A stretch of DNA of 64,000 nucleotides from Chloroflexus aurantiacus J-10-fl (GTDB lineage Bacteria > Chloroflexota > Chloroflexia > Chloroflexales > Chloroflexaceae). The translations under genes and the position numbers were made by a program. How positions within the stretch are numbered: position 1 is the stretch's first letter; the number at the start of each line of letters is the position of its first letter. The stretch lies in contig NC_010175.1 in NCBI RefSeq assembly GCF_000018865.1, positions 372,001 to 436,000 on the forward strand. The letters run 5' to 3'. The notes under the pieces are model-generated. The model did not search any database. It was not told the DNA's origin and saw nothing but the letters and a program-made list of their open reading frames with translations. Below are positions 34,302 to 43,260 of the stretch, piece after piece.

Positions 34302-34709
34302 TCAATTCCGCCATTCGGGACGCGGGAGCACACACGTCACCGGTCGACTCGGTTCGAGTGGATGCCTCGGTGGTGGCGATGAATCAGGGCTGAGTAGTTT
34401 CAAGCGGGCTGCGGCATGCCAGAGCAGAGCAGCCAGATCGTACAGATCGCTTTGACTCAGACACACACCAATCTCGTGATACCAGAGATGCAATGAGCCA
34501 TCGGGTTGCCGGATGATCAAAAAGGGTTCGCTTCGTGCCTCATCGAACTCTGGCTTCCAGCATTGAACGAGCGCGAGCAAGGGCATCAGCTCGGCTGGAT
34601 GTAAAAAGAGCGCTGCTCGCGTCCAATAGAGATGAATTGTCCCATGTTCACATTGCGCAACAATGCGAGTGGCGCTGTCGCGCGCCAGGATCGTAAGTTT
34701 ACGACACAT
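34302..34709 (-). CDS. Hypothetical protein, last gene of the flavodoxin operon (135 aa)
   Basis: Soluble protein with alternating strands and helices, several Cys and His residues (CEHGTIHLYW, WYHEIGVCLS) and a Pro-rich C-terminus. No domain recognised. AAGGAGAAG precedes its ATG, 9 bases after the binding-protein stop. The operon promoter carries the putative metal-responsive operator, so an iron-related role is plausible but unproven. Confidence 0.6.
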   Translation of the reverse strand: MCRKLTILARDSATRIVAQCEHGTIHLYWTRAALFLHPAELMPLLALVQCWKPEFDEARSEPFLIIRQPDGSLHLWYHEIGVCLSQSDLYDLAALLWHAAARLKLLSPDSSPPPRHPLEPSRPVTCVLPRPEWRN

Positions 34710-34718
34710 GACTTCTCC

Positions 34719-35675
34719 TTACGTGCCAGAGGCGAGAATCTCTTCCAACATCGTCAGTAATACTCGTTGGCCGCGCAAACCCGGAAAACCGATCCGATCC
34801 AGCTCAACCACCCGTTGGGCCTGCACTGCCGGTAGTTGTTGCCAAAGCGGATGATCCATCATTTCTGCAACCGCACTTGCCTCACCTTCAACGTCTGCGG
34901 TTTGCAGAAGGAAGATCATATCGCCATCAGCCATGGATAGTTGCTCCAGACTAATAAATGCCCGTCCATTCCGAATATTCAGATCGGTAGTTGTGGTCGG
35001 ATCGGGGCGAATCTGTAGTCCCAATGCGCGAACTAACAATGGAATCGGCGAGGGACCATCGAACCAGAGCGCTACATTCATACCAGGATAAACTGTTACC
35101 AACGAAACCCGTTGCGTTGCAGTTCCACGCGCTATTGCCACACGCTGAATTTCGGCGCGCAAGGCATCAACTTCACGCAGAGCCTCTTCGGCGCGCCCAA
35201 AGACGGTAAGCGTTTCGATATATTGCGTCAACGGAGTTGCCCCACTCAACGCCACTGTTGGCGCAATCTGACTTAGCTGCCGATAGCCGATCTGGTCGAT
35301 GAAAAATTCGGTACCGATAATGAAATCGGGCTGATATGTGCTGAGGGTCTCAAGTGAAATATCACCAGCCGACGGGAAAAGCTCTATTCCAGCCAATTCT
35401 TCAGCCGAAAGTAATGGGACGCGATCTGGTAGATTCACGCTTGCCGCCACCGGCCGCATCCCGCTATCAATAAGATCAATCAAGAGACCCTCTTCCCCCA
35501 ACGCGAGCACCCGTGACGGATTGAGGGGCACCTGCGTTTCGCCGAACACATGACGAATGAGACGGTATGAGTCAGTCGTTGAGACTACTTCCAATGATTG
35601 TGCAGTTGAGGTACTGCTTGTGCAGGCGGACAATAGTAAGAGTACAAGGATGGCAAATAATACCATCCGATGCAT
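34719..35675 (-). CDS. Iron-type ABC substrate-binding lipoprotein (318 aa)
   Basis: FecB/BtuF-like (TroA superfamily) binding protein. Signal peptide with lipobox LSAC (Cys near 18), then the N-lobe motif GETQVPLNPSRVLALGEEGL, LSTYQPDFIIG and a C-lobe ending LTMLEEILAS. Start ATG 35675 is preferred because it gives a clean signal peptide; the frame extends to 35717 inside the upstream gene. It has no permease or ATPase beside it and would have to share one. The operon promoter and the flavodoxin partner suggest ferric-siderophore or haem as ligand (inference). Confidence 0.8.
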   Translation of the reverse strand: MHRMVLFAILVLLLLSACTSSTSTAQSLEVVSTTDSYRLIRHVFGETQVPLNPSRVLALGEEGLLIDLIDSGMRPVAASVNLPDRVPLLSAEELAGIELFPSAGDISLETLSTYQPDFIIGTEFFIDQIGYRQLSQIAPTVALSGATPLTQYIETLTVFGRAEEALREVDALRAEIQRVAIARGTATQRVSLVTVYPGMNVALWFDGPSPIPLLVRALGLQIRPDPTTTTDLNIRNGRAFISLEQLSMADGDMIFLLQTADVEGEASAVAEMMDHPLWQQLPAVQAQRVVELDRIGFPGLRGQRVLLTMLEEILASGT

Positions 35676-35691
35676 CGGTACGTTCCTCGAT

Positions 35692-36267
35692 CTATGCTTT
35701 GAGCCATCGTTGGCCAATCCAACCCGCGCATATCCCCAACAGACAGGTCAGACCAACCGCACTGCACCCAATCATCGCGCTAAGGGGTAGTGAGGTAAAG
35801 ACAAAGGGGAACAACCATCCAAACAGAATCACCATCCCAACACCGACGAACAAACCGCACCAGCCGAGTCGGGCTGGAGTTAACCGTCGATAACGTGTAC
35901 AGAGGGCAATAACCGGCTCGGCGACGAGCGCAAAGAACGTACAGACAAGCAATACTTCGCCGTCGATAGGAGTCAGCAGCAACAGCACGATGGCCTGGGG
36001 AACCTGTACCGCCAGTGCAGCTCCCGGCTTGCCGACCGCAACCGCAGCCAGTGCACCCGGAAACCAGATTAATGCCATGCCAATCACGAGTGGAAGTAAG
36101 CCTATAACACCCAACCACAGATGAACGAGTGGCAGCAGTACCAGCCAGAACAAACCGGAGAGGAGCAGACCACTGAGCAGGCCGATGTTCCCTACCAGCA
36201 ACCAATCGCGACTGAGCCAGCGTAGCGGATCGGCAGTCGTCGGCACCGATTTATCAAGTCTCGGCAT
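35692..36267 (-). CDS. Six-helix membrane protein, possibly ECF-type S component (191 aa)
   Basis: Six predicted membrane helices cover almost the whole protein. The short N-terminus, the length near 190 and the Ala/Gly-rich GALAAVAVGKPGAALAVQVPQA loop recall YkoE-like ECF transporter substrate components, but no energising ATPase is adjacent and the match is from memory. The start at 36267 follows AAGGAAGG; the longer frame overlaps the flavodoxin stop. It lies between flavodoxin and binding-protein genes in the putative iron operon. Confidence 0.5.
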   Translation of the reverse strand: MPRLDKSVPTTADPLRWLSRDWLLVGNIGLLSGLLLSGLFWLVLLPLVHLWLGVIGLLPLVIGMALIWFPGALAAVAVGKPGAALAVQVPQAIVLLLLTPIDGEVLLVCTFFALVAEPVIALCTRYRRLTPARLGWCGLFVGVGMVILFGWLFPFVFTSLPLSAMIGCSAVGLTCLLGICAGWIGQRWLKA

Positions 36268-36359
36268 GAAACCTTCCTTACTACGGTGAATGACAGGAAG
36301 ATAAACGACGAACGTACAGTTGTCAGCTCGCAGGTGGAAACGCATAGCTTCTAAACGCC

Positions 36360-36932
36360 TCATGGATGAATAAGGTGAGTTCCCGATACATCCCTGCGAA
36401 CGATCCCTTCGGGATGCGCAGCCAGTTCGGATAGTAACTGATCAACCCATGCCTGAAGACGAGCTATCGTCTTTTCATCCTCATTTTCATAGTCAAGAGC
36501 CAATCCAAAAAACATACCATCCTCGACTCCAAGTGAATGAAAGAAATCATAACCATCGATTGGCCAGCGCCCGATGATCATTGCCCCGCGTTCGCGAACT
36601 TTTCGGCCAAGAATACCGAGTGCATCCTGGAAGGTATCGGGATAGCCCTGCTGATCTCCGAATCCGAACAGAGCGACAATGGTTCCCTGCAGATCAAGCT
36701 GGTCAAGCAGAGGAAACGCATCATACCAATCGTCTTGCAATTCACCGATATTCCAGGTCGGACAACCGATAATCCAGACCCAATACCGCAAAAGCGGACG
36801 CAAATCACGCTTCACGGTAGCGACATCGATCAGATCGACCGGTACCGTCGTTTTAGCGCGCAACATGTCAGCGATCAGGCTGGCGGCACCTTTGGTATTG
36901 TCGGTTGAACTTCCGTACACGACGGCGATCAT
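36360..36932 (-). CDS. Flavodoxin (190 aa)
   Basis: Small FMN electron carrier. The phosphate-binding loop YGSSTDNTKGAA is at residues 6-17. WIIGCPTWNIGELQDDWYD (about 53-71) and the GFGDQQGYPDTFQDALG loop (about 95-111) are the two isoalloxazine-binding regions. It resembles long-chain, iron-stress flavodoxins that replace ferredoxin when iron is short. AAGGAG lies ahead of the ATG. The promoter at 37074-37104 carries the TTAG/CTAA palindrome shared with the Fe3+ importer operon. Confidence 0.92.
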   Translation of the reverse strand: MIAVVYGSSTDNTKGAASLIADMLRAKTTVPVDLIDVATVKRDLRPLLRYWVWIIGCPTWNIGELQDDWYDAFPLLDQLDLQGTIVALFGFGDQQGYPDTFQDALGILGRKVRERGAMIIGRWPIDGYDFFHSLGVEDGMFFGLALDYENEDEKTIARLQAWVDQLLSELAAHPEGIVRRDVSGTHLIHP

Positions 36933-37073
36933 ATATACTCCTTCATCTCACCAGAAGTGTGCGAGAACAGCGAACACGCTTTCCTCTCGACATTGCAAGA
37001 GGGTGATTGTGACCAGGACCGACAGACATCATACAGCACTAAGAGGATGGATTCACTCATCGAATTGTTGAGG

Positions 37074-37104
37074 TTAGTATATGCTAATAAAAAACTTTTG
37101 TCAA
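37074..37104 (-). promoter_or_regulatory. Promoter with TTAG-N6-CTAA operator, flavodoxin operon
   Basis: Reading the minus strand, TTGACA (37104-37099) and TATACT (37081-37076) are 17 bases apart. The palindrome TTAGTATATGCTAA (37074-37087) covers the -10. The same arrangement and neighbouring bases recur at 44429-44460 and 45930-45960. The untranslated leader would be about 135 bases. Confidence 0.8.
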
Positions 37105-37855
37105 CCAAATACTTTCTTAAATCTGCGGCAATTCCTACGCCACGCGCAAGAATGATCGCTTGCCGCTACCTGCAACTCTGTTACTATCACAACAAAGGGT
37201 CGAGCTGCGTTGAAAAGCTGTGCGGTGGTACGTAGGTCGTCTAGTGCGCCTACCGGGCAGTCTGGTCGTATTGACCGTGGTTTGGGATAATGGAGTTGAT
37301 CACGTATCACTGTAAGGGAGATTAGAAGTGCTTGCGACAATCTGAATGTAACCAAGGCTTTCGTCTGTTCAGACGAAAGCAGCTGCAATCAATCCCCAGA
37401 CAAAATCAGCAGTCCGGCCTAATATCAAATCTGGTGTTATAGGAGTTATTGTTGTACACTGTCCAACATCCAGACGGGTGATCCACTTGAGTATGGATGT
37501 GCAGTACCAGCGTTTCTACTGTGCAAGCGGTGTATGATATACCGGATTGGCTGTGGTTCACGCTCAGGGATACACGTGTCGAGCGGTTTGGAGTGCGAAC
37601 GCATGGCTTCTGCAGAAGTTGTGCTCAATGTCAGACACGTGTCGCAACGGCCACTTTGTTAGATACAGTATCTCGTTGGATACAGGACGACGTGCATGTA
37701 CATCATGAATCATCTAGCTTGTCAGTGATTAATGAGGTGACGCTTATTGAGGAAACAAAGGCCAGTGCAGACACCCATACTGCCTGGCCGATGCTCATTT
37801 GCTCTATAATAATGCGAATGCGGACCTCACAGACACAATCTAAGGGTACAGATAT
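37105..37855. other. Gene-poor region before the restriction-modification genes
   Basis: No convincing gene. A frame of 130 codons at 37497-37889 overlaps the restriction gene and has no motif or good ribosome-binding site. A perfect hairpin is at 37357-37380. Base composition shifts to AT-rich toward the right. Confidence 0.5.
37357..37380. terminator. Perfect 11-bp hairpin
   Basis: GCTTTCGTCTG (37357-37367) and its reverse complement (37370-37380) flank a 2-base loop. No T-run on either strand. It marks the left border of the AT-rich island and may be a terminator or an element end. Confidence 0.5.
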
Positions 37856-38476
37856 ATGGAAAGTGTTACAGACAAAATTCGTTCATTAGCATCAAAGTAT
37901 GCTCAAGAGCTACAACACAAGATCGAAACTCGCACCAAAGAATTAGAAAGCGACGATCAATCACACTATCTGATATATAAAGTTCTAGGAATACAAGATG
38001 ATGAAGGAAGATTAATTGATCTGTATCAAAACAAAGGACGATTTCTTTACAAATATGCCGGCGCATTTCTGGAAGAAGCTACCTTTCTCTGCTTCAAAGA
38101 ACGCTTCCCTCATGCGAGACGTGCGCAAGTAGAGAACACATCTGGTCAGCGTCCACGGCAATTTCACATAGATTGCCTGATAGATAGGGAGGCAATAGAG
38201 ATCAAATGGCGTGATGCTACCACTGATGGCGATCATATTATCAAAGAACATGCACGGATAAAGGTTATTAAAGATCACGGTTTTTATCCAGTTAGAGTTA
38301 TGTTCTTCTACCCTAATCGAGAGCAGGCCAAAAGGATACAAGAGACCATAAAAACCGTCTATCAGGGTATCGGAGGAGCATGTTATACTGGAGATGATGC
38401 GTGGGAATATGTAAGAACCAGAACAGGCATTGATTTAAAGGTGATTCTGGTCAATATTGCAAAAGATTTGCAATGA
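37856..38476 (+). CDS. Type II restriction endonuclease, possibly ApaLI-like (206 aa)
   Basis: Predicted PD-(D/E)xK nuclease: Asp106 (HIDCLI), Glu115 and Lys117 (REAIEIKW) form the catalytic pattern, followed by RDATTDGDHIIKEHARIKVI, which recalls ApaLI-type enzymes (GTGCAC cutters). The family call is from memory. The stop overlaps the next possible ATG, and a DNA methyltransferase follows, so the pair forms a restriction-modification system. Codons are AT-rich compared with neighbours, pointing to recent transfer. Only a weak ribosome-binding site is visible. Confidence 0.75.
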   Translation: MESVTDKIRSLASKYAQELQHKIETRTKELESDDQSHYLIYKVLGIQDDEGRLIDLYQNKGRFLYKYAGAFLEEATFLCFKERFPHARRAQVENTSGQRPRQFHIDCLIDREAIEIKWRDATTDGDHIIKEHARIKVIKDHGFYPVRVMFFYPNREQAKRIQETIKTVYQGIGGACYTGDDAWEYVRTRTGIDLKVILVNIAKDLQ

Positions 38477-38487
38477 AAGGAGTGGAT

Positions 38488-39690
38488 ATGACAGTGCTTT
38501 GTGGAGATTGTAGAATTGTTTTACAAAGTATAAATGACAGCAGCATTGATCTTGTGTATATGGATCCGCCATTTTTTACACAAAAAACCCATGCTCTTGT
38601 CAATCGCGATGGTAATGCATCGTATTCATTTGAAGACACCTGGGAATCTATCGAAACATATCTTGCCTTTATGAGAGAGGTTTTGATACAGTGCAAACGT
38701 GTGCTTAAGGATACTGGTAGCATCTTTGTTCACTGTGATCGGTCAGCCTCCCATCATCTTCGTGTACTTCTTGATCAGATATTTGGCCCAGAACACTTTC
38801 AAAGTGAGATTATCTGGACATATCGGCGATGGTCAAACTCAAAAAAAGGTCTTCTCCCGGCTCATCAGACAATATATTTTTACAGTAAGACGGAGAACTT
38901 TAAGTTTAATGTTCTTTTTACTGACTATTCACCAACCACAAACATTGATCAGATTTTACAGGCAAGAGCGCGCAATGAAAAAGGAAAGTCGGTATATCGT
39001 CGCGATCAACACGGTAACATTGTCGCAGGTAAGGAGAAAAAAGGAGTTCCGCTTTCTGATGTCTGGTATATCCCGTTCCTAAACCCAAAAGCAAAGGAAA
39101 GAGTTGGCTATCCTACGCAGAAGCCTGTTTTGTTGTTAGAGCGAATCATCAAAATCGCAACCGACAGTGGGGACAGCGTACTAGACCCTTTCTGCGGTAG
39201 TGGAACAACACTCGTTGCTGCAAAGTTACTCGGACGAACATATATTGGCATTGATATATCGCGAGAAGCGGTTAGCCTGTCGGAAGAACGATTACGCCAG
39301 CCTATCAAAAGCGAGTCACAGTTGCTCGTCGTCGGCGAGGAAGGGTTTCGGATGAAGTCTAACTATGAACGAAACCTGTTAAAAGCACTTGATGCCGTTC
39401 CTGTCGAAAGGAACAGCGGCATAGATGGATTTTTGTTTATAGATGAGCAGCCCATACCTGTACGAATTCAAAAAGATGATGAAGATATTGCAACTGCCAG
39501 GCAAAAGTTGAAAGCTGCGAGTAGAGCAAAGCAATGCTCATCGATGATTTTAATTAGAACAAAGACTGAGAACAATCTATGTCTTTTTGAAACAGAAGAT
39601 GATGATGTCCTGGTTATAGATGCTTACGATCTTATCATCCGTTCCTGGCTTCATAAACGGAAGTATCGCAAGAAAACAACAGTTTCATAG
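38488..39690 (+). CDS. DNA N4/N6 methyltransferase, beta class (400 aa)
   Basis: Protects the host from the partner nuclease. The catalytic motif DPPF (residues 26-29) comes before the SAM-binding motif DPFCGSGTT (about 233-241), the order of the beta class. About 110 residues follow motif I (from around 290), with an unusual DDEDIATARQKLKAASRAKQ helix. Start ATG 38488 follows AAAGGAGTGG; the ATG at 38473 overlaps the nuclease stop and is less favoured. AT-rich like its partner. Whether it methylates A or C cannot be told from DPPF alone. Confidence 0.9.
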   Translation: MTVLCGDCRIVLQSINDSSIDLVYMDPPFFTQKTHALVNRDGNASYSFEDTWESIETYLAFMREVLIQCKRVLKDTGSIFVHCDRSASHHLRVLLDQIFGPEHFQSEIIWTYRRWSNSKKGLLPAHQTIYFYSKTENFKFNVLFTDYSPTTNIDQILQARARNEKGKSVYRRDQHGNIVAGKEKKGVPLSDVWYIPFLNPKAKERVGYPTQKPVLLLERIIKIATDSGDSVLDPFCGSGTTLVAAKLLGRTYIGIDISREAVSLSEERLRQPIKSESQLLVVGEEGFRMKSNYERNLLKALDAVPVERNSGIDGFLFIDEQPIPVRIQKDDEDIATARQKLKAASRAKQCSSMILIRTKTENNLCLFETEDDDVLVIDAYDLIIRSWLHKRKYRKKTTVS

Positions 39691-40363
39691 AGTATATTTC
39701 TGCCGAAACCGCATTTCTGTCAAAAGCATTGACCGGTAAATTATCAATCACGGCTTGTGGAAGACTGCTGCGACAAGCGCCTGGAATTTAGTGAGGTAGG
39801 TACGGAAGCTACGCTTCTACACTCCAAACTGCCCAAAGCGGGTATCCTGAGCGTGAACGGTAGCCAATCCGGCACGTAATGTCACAGCGTACATAGCGGA
39901 AACACTGACTCCGCACTCAGGTATTACCTCATGGTGATCATTAGGATAGCGCACAGTGACTTCTTTACAACCATATTTTGATGTTATCGATTTAGCCCAG
40001 GACACGTTCCGGGAATCGGTTCAGACAGCGAGGACACACACAATAGCAGCGGCGATGTTGGTGAGAGCAAGCAGTGCAGTGAACGTATCGGTAGGGTCGC
40101 AGACCGGATGCCCATGACCGTAGTGTTGAGCTATGAGTGGTGGGCTTAAGGGTAAGGAGAAGTAGCACAGACCATACCGGTCACCACAGCACGATAACGT
40201 AACAATAGTGCGCATCGTCAATGACCGGTGCTCTGGCGCAACCCACAGGAAGGGAATGAGTTAAATGTCTGGCTTCCGCACACCAAACAACAAACTACCT
40301 TCTCTTTCTATCTTCTATCTTCTATCTTCTATCTTCTATCTTCTATCTTCTATCTTCTATCTC
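39691..40363. other. Intergenic region without a convincing gene
   Basis: About 670 bases with only short frames on the minus strand (39817-40005, 40021-40221) that match nothing I recognise and could be decayed genes. The right end is a TTCTATC simple repeat. Confidence 0.5.
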
Positions 40364-40386
40364 CTATCTCCTATTTTCTATCTCCT
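40310..40386. repeat. TTCTATC heptamer tandem repeat
   Basis: About seven tandem copies of TTCTATC are followed by CTCCTATCTCCTATTTTC variants. It runs into the last codons and stop of fbpC, so the end of that protein (about 10 residues) is repeat-encoded. A similar tract is at 19200-19440. Confidence 0.85.
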
Positions 40387-41473
40387 CCACACCCTCCCCC
40401 CTGCCAACATCAGTAACCGCACGACCATTCCGGAAACACACCAGATCGTGACCAGGGTGCAGCTCGACACGCACACGGGTGCCGGGTGCATAGATACGGG
40501 TATGGGGCATCAGACTGTAAATGGTGCGGCCTGACGGCAACGCAATCTGATACATGCAGTGCATCCCTTGAAAACCGGTGCGAGCAATGTACGCCTGACC
40601 GGTCTCATCAGGATATACGGTCAGATCGTCAGGACGAACCAGGATATTCACTTCCGCTCCTGAATCCAACGAGAGACGTTGTGGCAAAAAGCCAAGCTCG
40701 GTTTCCAGACCATCAGCGGTGGCCCGCCCTGAAATGAACACCGTATAGCCAAAAAACTCAGCTACAAAGTGAGTTGCGGGTTGGTGGAACACCTGCTCAG
40801 GCGTGCCTATTTGTTCGATACGCCCCTGATTCACAACCGCCACCCGGTTACCAAGGAGCAGTGCTTCTTCCTGATCATGCGTGACAAAGAAGGTCGTGAT
40901 ATTGATCTCTTTCAGAAGACTCTGAAGCTGCTCGCGCATTGCGGTTCGCAAACCGGCATCCAGACTGGAAAAAGGCTCATCGAGCAACAAAATATCAGGC
41001 TGCGGGGCCAGGGCACGCGCCAGGGCTACGCGCTGTCGCTCGCCACCGGACAGCTCGTGTGGGTAGCGGTCTGCCATATGGGCCAGATGTACCATCTCGA
41101 GCATCTCGTACACACGCCGTTGCACATCAGCTTTTGACCGGCCATGGAGACCGAACGCCACATTTCTGGCTATCGTCATATGCGGAAAGAGGGCATAATC
41201 TTGAAACACCAGCCCTACCCGCCGTTTCTCTGGCGGCACAAAGACCCCCTTGCCACTGACGATACGGTTTTGGATCTTGATGCTGCCTTCATCCTGGACA
41301 TCCAGACCGGCAATTAAACGGAGCAGGGTTGTCTTGCCACAACCGCTAGGCCCAACGATCACCAGGCATTCTCCCTGCGCTGCCGCCAGAGATACGTTAT
41401 TCACAGCGACAACCTTGCCGTACCGTCGGGTAACGTTTTGCAGTTGAAGTGCCGGTTCTGCGCTGAAATTCAT
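40364..41473 (-). CDS. fbpC: Fe3+ ABC transporter ATPase FbpC
   Basis: Energises ferric-ion uptake. Walker A GPSGCGKT (41-48), Q-loop, signature LSGGERQRVALARAL, Walker B ILLLDEPFSSLD, H-loop FVTHDQEEAL, and a C-terminal TOBE-type regulatory domain (about 240-355). Length 369 fits the FbpC/PotA group. AGAGGAGAC precedes the ATG. The last residues GEGVEEIENRR are encoded by a simple repeat. It is third gene of the fbpABC operon under the 44.4-kb promoter. Confidence 0.9.
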   Translation of the reverse strand: MNFSAEPALQLQNVTRRYGKVVAVNNVSLAAAQGECLVIVGPSGCGKTTLLRLIAGLDVQDEGSIKIQNRIVSGKGVFVPPEKRRVGLVFQDYALFPHMTIARNVAFGLHGRSKADVQRRVYEMLEMVHLAHMADRYPHELSGGERQRVALARALAPQPDILLLDEPFSSLDAGLRTAMREQLQSLLKEINITTFFVTHDQEEALLLGNRVAVVNQGRIEQIGTPEQVFHQPATHFVAEFFGYTVFISGRATADGLETELGFLPQRLSLDSGAEVNILVRPDDLTVYPDETGQAYIARTGFQGMHCMYQIALPSGRTIYSLMPHTRIYAPGTRVRVELHPGHDLVCFRNGRAVTDVGRGEGVEEIENRR

Positions 41474-41495
41474 CAGACGTCTCCTCTAACCAATG

Positions 41496-43220
41496 CTATG
41501 TTCTCTCGATGGAATGTCTGCCTCTCAGGGTTGCCGACCGAATAAGAATACCTACCACCAGCAAATCAGCGACCACAATGGTCAACGCCGGTAAAGCTGC
41601 TTCACTCCACAACGACTCAGCCACGTTCTGCCAGATCCAGAGCGCCAGTGTTTCGTAGCCAAAAGGCCGGAGCAACAAGGTGATGGGAAGTTCCTTCATC
41701 ACATCGACAAAGACCAGGGCAGCGCCGGTCAACATACCTGCGCGAATCAGCGGTAGATGCACATGCCATAAGACACGAATTGGTCTGGCGCCCAGGGTAC
41801 GGGCTGCGGCTTCAATGCCGGGTGAGATCTTTTCCAGACTGGCTTCAACGCTTGAGTGAGCTACCGCCATGAACCGCACCACATACGCATAGATCAGACC
41901 GGTGATGGAACCGGTGAAGATTAACCCTGGCAACACACCCCACCACTGGTAGGTCACATCGTTCAGGGTATGATCCAGCCAGGACAGCGGCAAGAGAACA
42001 CCCAACCCGATCACAGCGCCCGGAATGGCGTAGCCGAGAGTTGCTCCCCGTGCAGCCAGACGGGTCACCGGCGAACGGCTCAGGTGTGTGCCATAAGCCA
42101 GCAACACTGCCGCCAGGACGGAAATAACCGCACCGGCACCGGCCAGGATCAGGGTTGCCCGCACATGGCGCCAGTAGATCGCCAGCAAGCCTTCAGGCAT
42201 CCGGTGCCACAACTCATGCACACTCCACTGGATCAATTGCGACACCGGGAGCAGAAAGGCCGTGGCCAATACAAAGCTACATACCAGGGTGGCGGCCAGA
42301 GCACGCCAACCGGTTAAGGGCACCTGGGCAAGGCCGTGTCCACGCGAACCCTCTTGCACATAGCGGGCACGTCCTCGCGTATAGCGTTCAATCAGCAACG
42401 CGCCGAAGGCAAACAGCAGGAGCACTGCGGCTGATTGCAGCGCTGCATCGCGATCCATCATGCCGTGCCAGATCCGAAAGATACCATCACTCAGAGTGGG
42501 AAAATTCAAAAAGCGTACCGTACCGACATCGGTCAAGACTTCCATCAACACCAGGGAAAGGCCGGCAACCAGGGAGGGGCGCGCCATCGGCAGCACAACC
42601 CGCAAGAATGCCTGAAGACGGGTCACGCCAAGTGTGCGGGCAACCTCGAACGTGCCCCGGCCATGTTCGTGGAATGCAGCACGTGCCAATAGATAGACAT
42701 ATGGGTACAGGGTCAGCGTCATGACGAATATCGCTCCGCCGCCAGAGCGGATCGACGGAAACCAGGCACTGCTCCCAAACCAGGCGCGCAATGCTTTTTG
42801 CACCGGACCGGCGTAATCGAACGTCGCCATGAAGACAAAAGCCAGCACATACGAAGGCACCGCCATAGGCAGCATCAATGCCCAATCGAACAGCCGCTGA
42901 CCAGGAAAACGATACGCCGTCACCAGCCAGGCCAGCGCCGTACCCAGCAGCGTTGTGCCGAGACCAACTCTGATCAACAGCACAACCGTGTTGGAAAGGA
43001 ACTCGGCCAGCCGGGTGGCCCAGAGATGCTGCCACACATCGGGGGCAGGCTGCACCAGCATGCGCAAAATGATCGCGATAGGCAACAGCGCCAGCCCGGC
43101 GATCAGGAAGGCAATGATACTCCAGCGATCCGGGAGTGACCAGTTTCCGGCAAGTTGTTGACGTTTAATCAGCATGACGTTCCAATACCGGCGAGTCAAC
43201 GGGACGATCATACTGCGCAT
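41496..43220 (-). CDS. fbpB: Fe3+ ABC transporter permease FbpB (574 aa)
   Basis: A double-length permease with about twelve membrane helices and two binding-protein-dependent transport domains. The EAA loops are visible as FEVARTLGVTRLQAFLRVVLP (middle, broken here) and IEAAARTLGARPIRVLWHVHLP (near the end). This duplicated layout is typical of FbpB/SfuB iron permeases. GAGGAG lies 10 bases before the ATG. A later ATG at about residue 16 is possible. Lies between fbpA and fbpC. Confidence 0.9.
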   Translation of the reverse strand: MRSMIVPLTRRYWNVMLIKRQQLAGNWSLPDRWSIIAFLIAGLALLPIAIILRMLVQPAPDVWQHLWATRLAEFLSNTVVLLIRVGLGTTLLGTALAWLVTAYRFPGQRLFDWALMLPMAVPSYVLAFVFMATFDYAGPVQKALRAWFGSSAWFPSIRSGGGAIFVMTLTLYPYVYLLARAAFHEHGRGTFEVARTLGVTRLQAFLRVVLPMARPSLVAGLSLVLMEVLTDVGTVRFLNFPTLSDGIFRIWHGMMDRDAALQSAAVLLLFAFGALLIERYTRGRARYVQEGSRGHGLAQVPLTGWRALAATLVCSFVLATAFLLPVSQLIQWSVHELWHRMPEGLLAIYWRHVRATLILAGAGAVISVLAAVLLAYGTHLSRSPVTRLAARGATLGYAIPGAVIGLGVLLPLSWLDHTLNDVTYQWWGVLPGLIFTGSITGLIYAYVVRFMAVAHSSVEASLEKISPGIEAAARTLGARPIRVLWHVHLPLIRAGMLTGAALVFVDVMKELPITLLLRPFGYETLALWIWQNVAESLWSEAALPALTIVVADLLVVGILIRSATLRGRHSIERT

Positions 43221-43260
43221 CGCCCGTTGACTCCTCTATAATTATCGGGTACAACCCGGT

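Noticed and set aside
37497-37889. 130-codon plus-strand ORF before the restriction gene
   Set aside because: Overlaps the nuclease gene, has no motif and no good ribosome-binding site.
39817-40221. Two short minus-strand frames, possibly transposase remnants
   Set aside because: No DDE motif, inverted repeats or similarity that I can point to.
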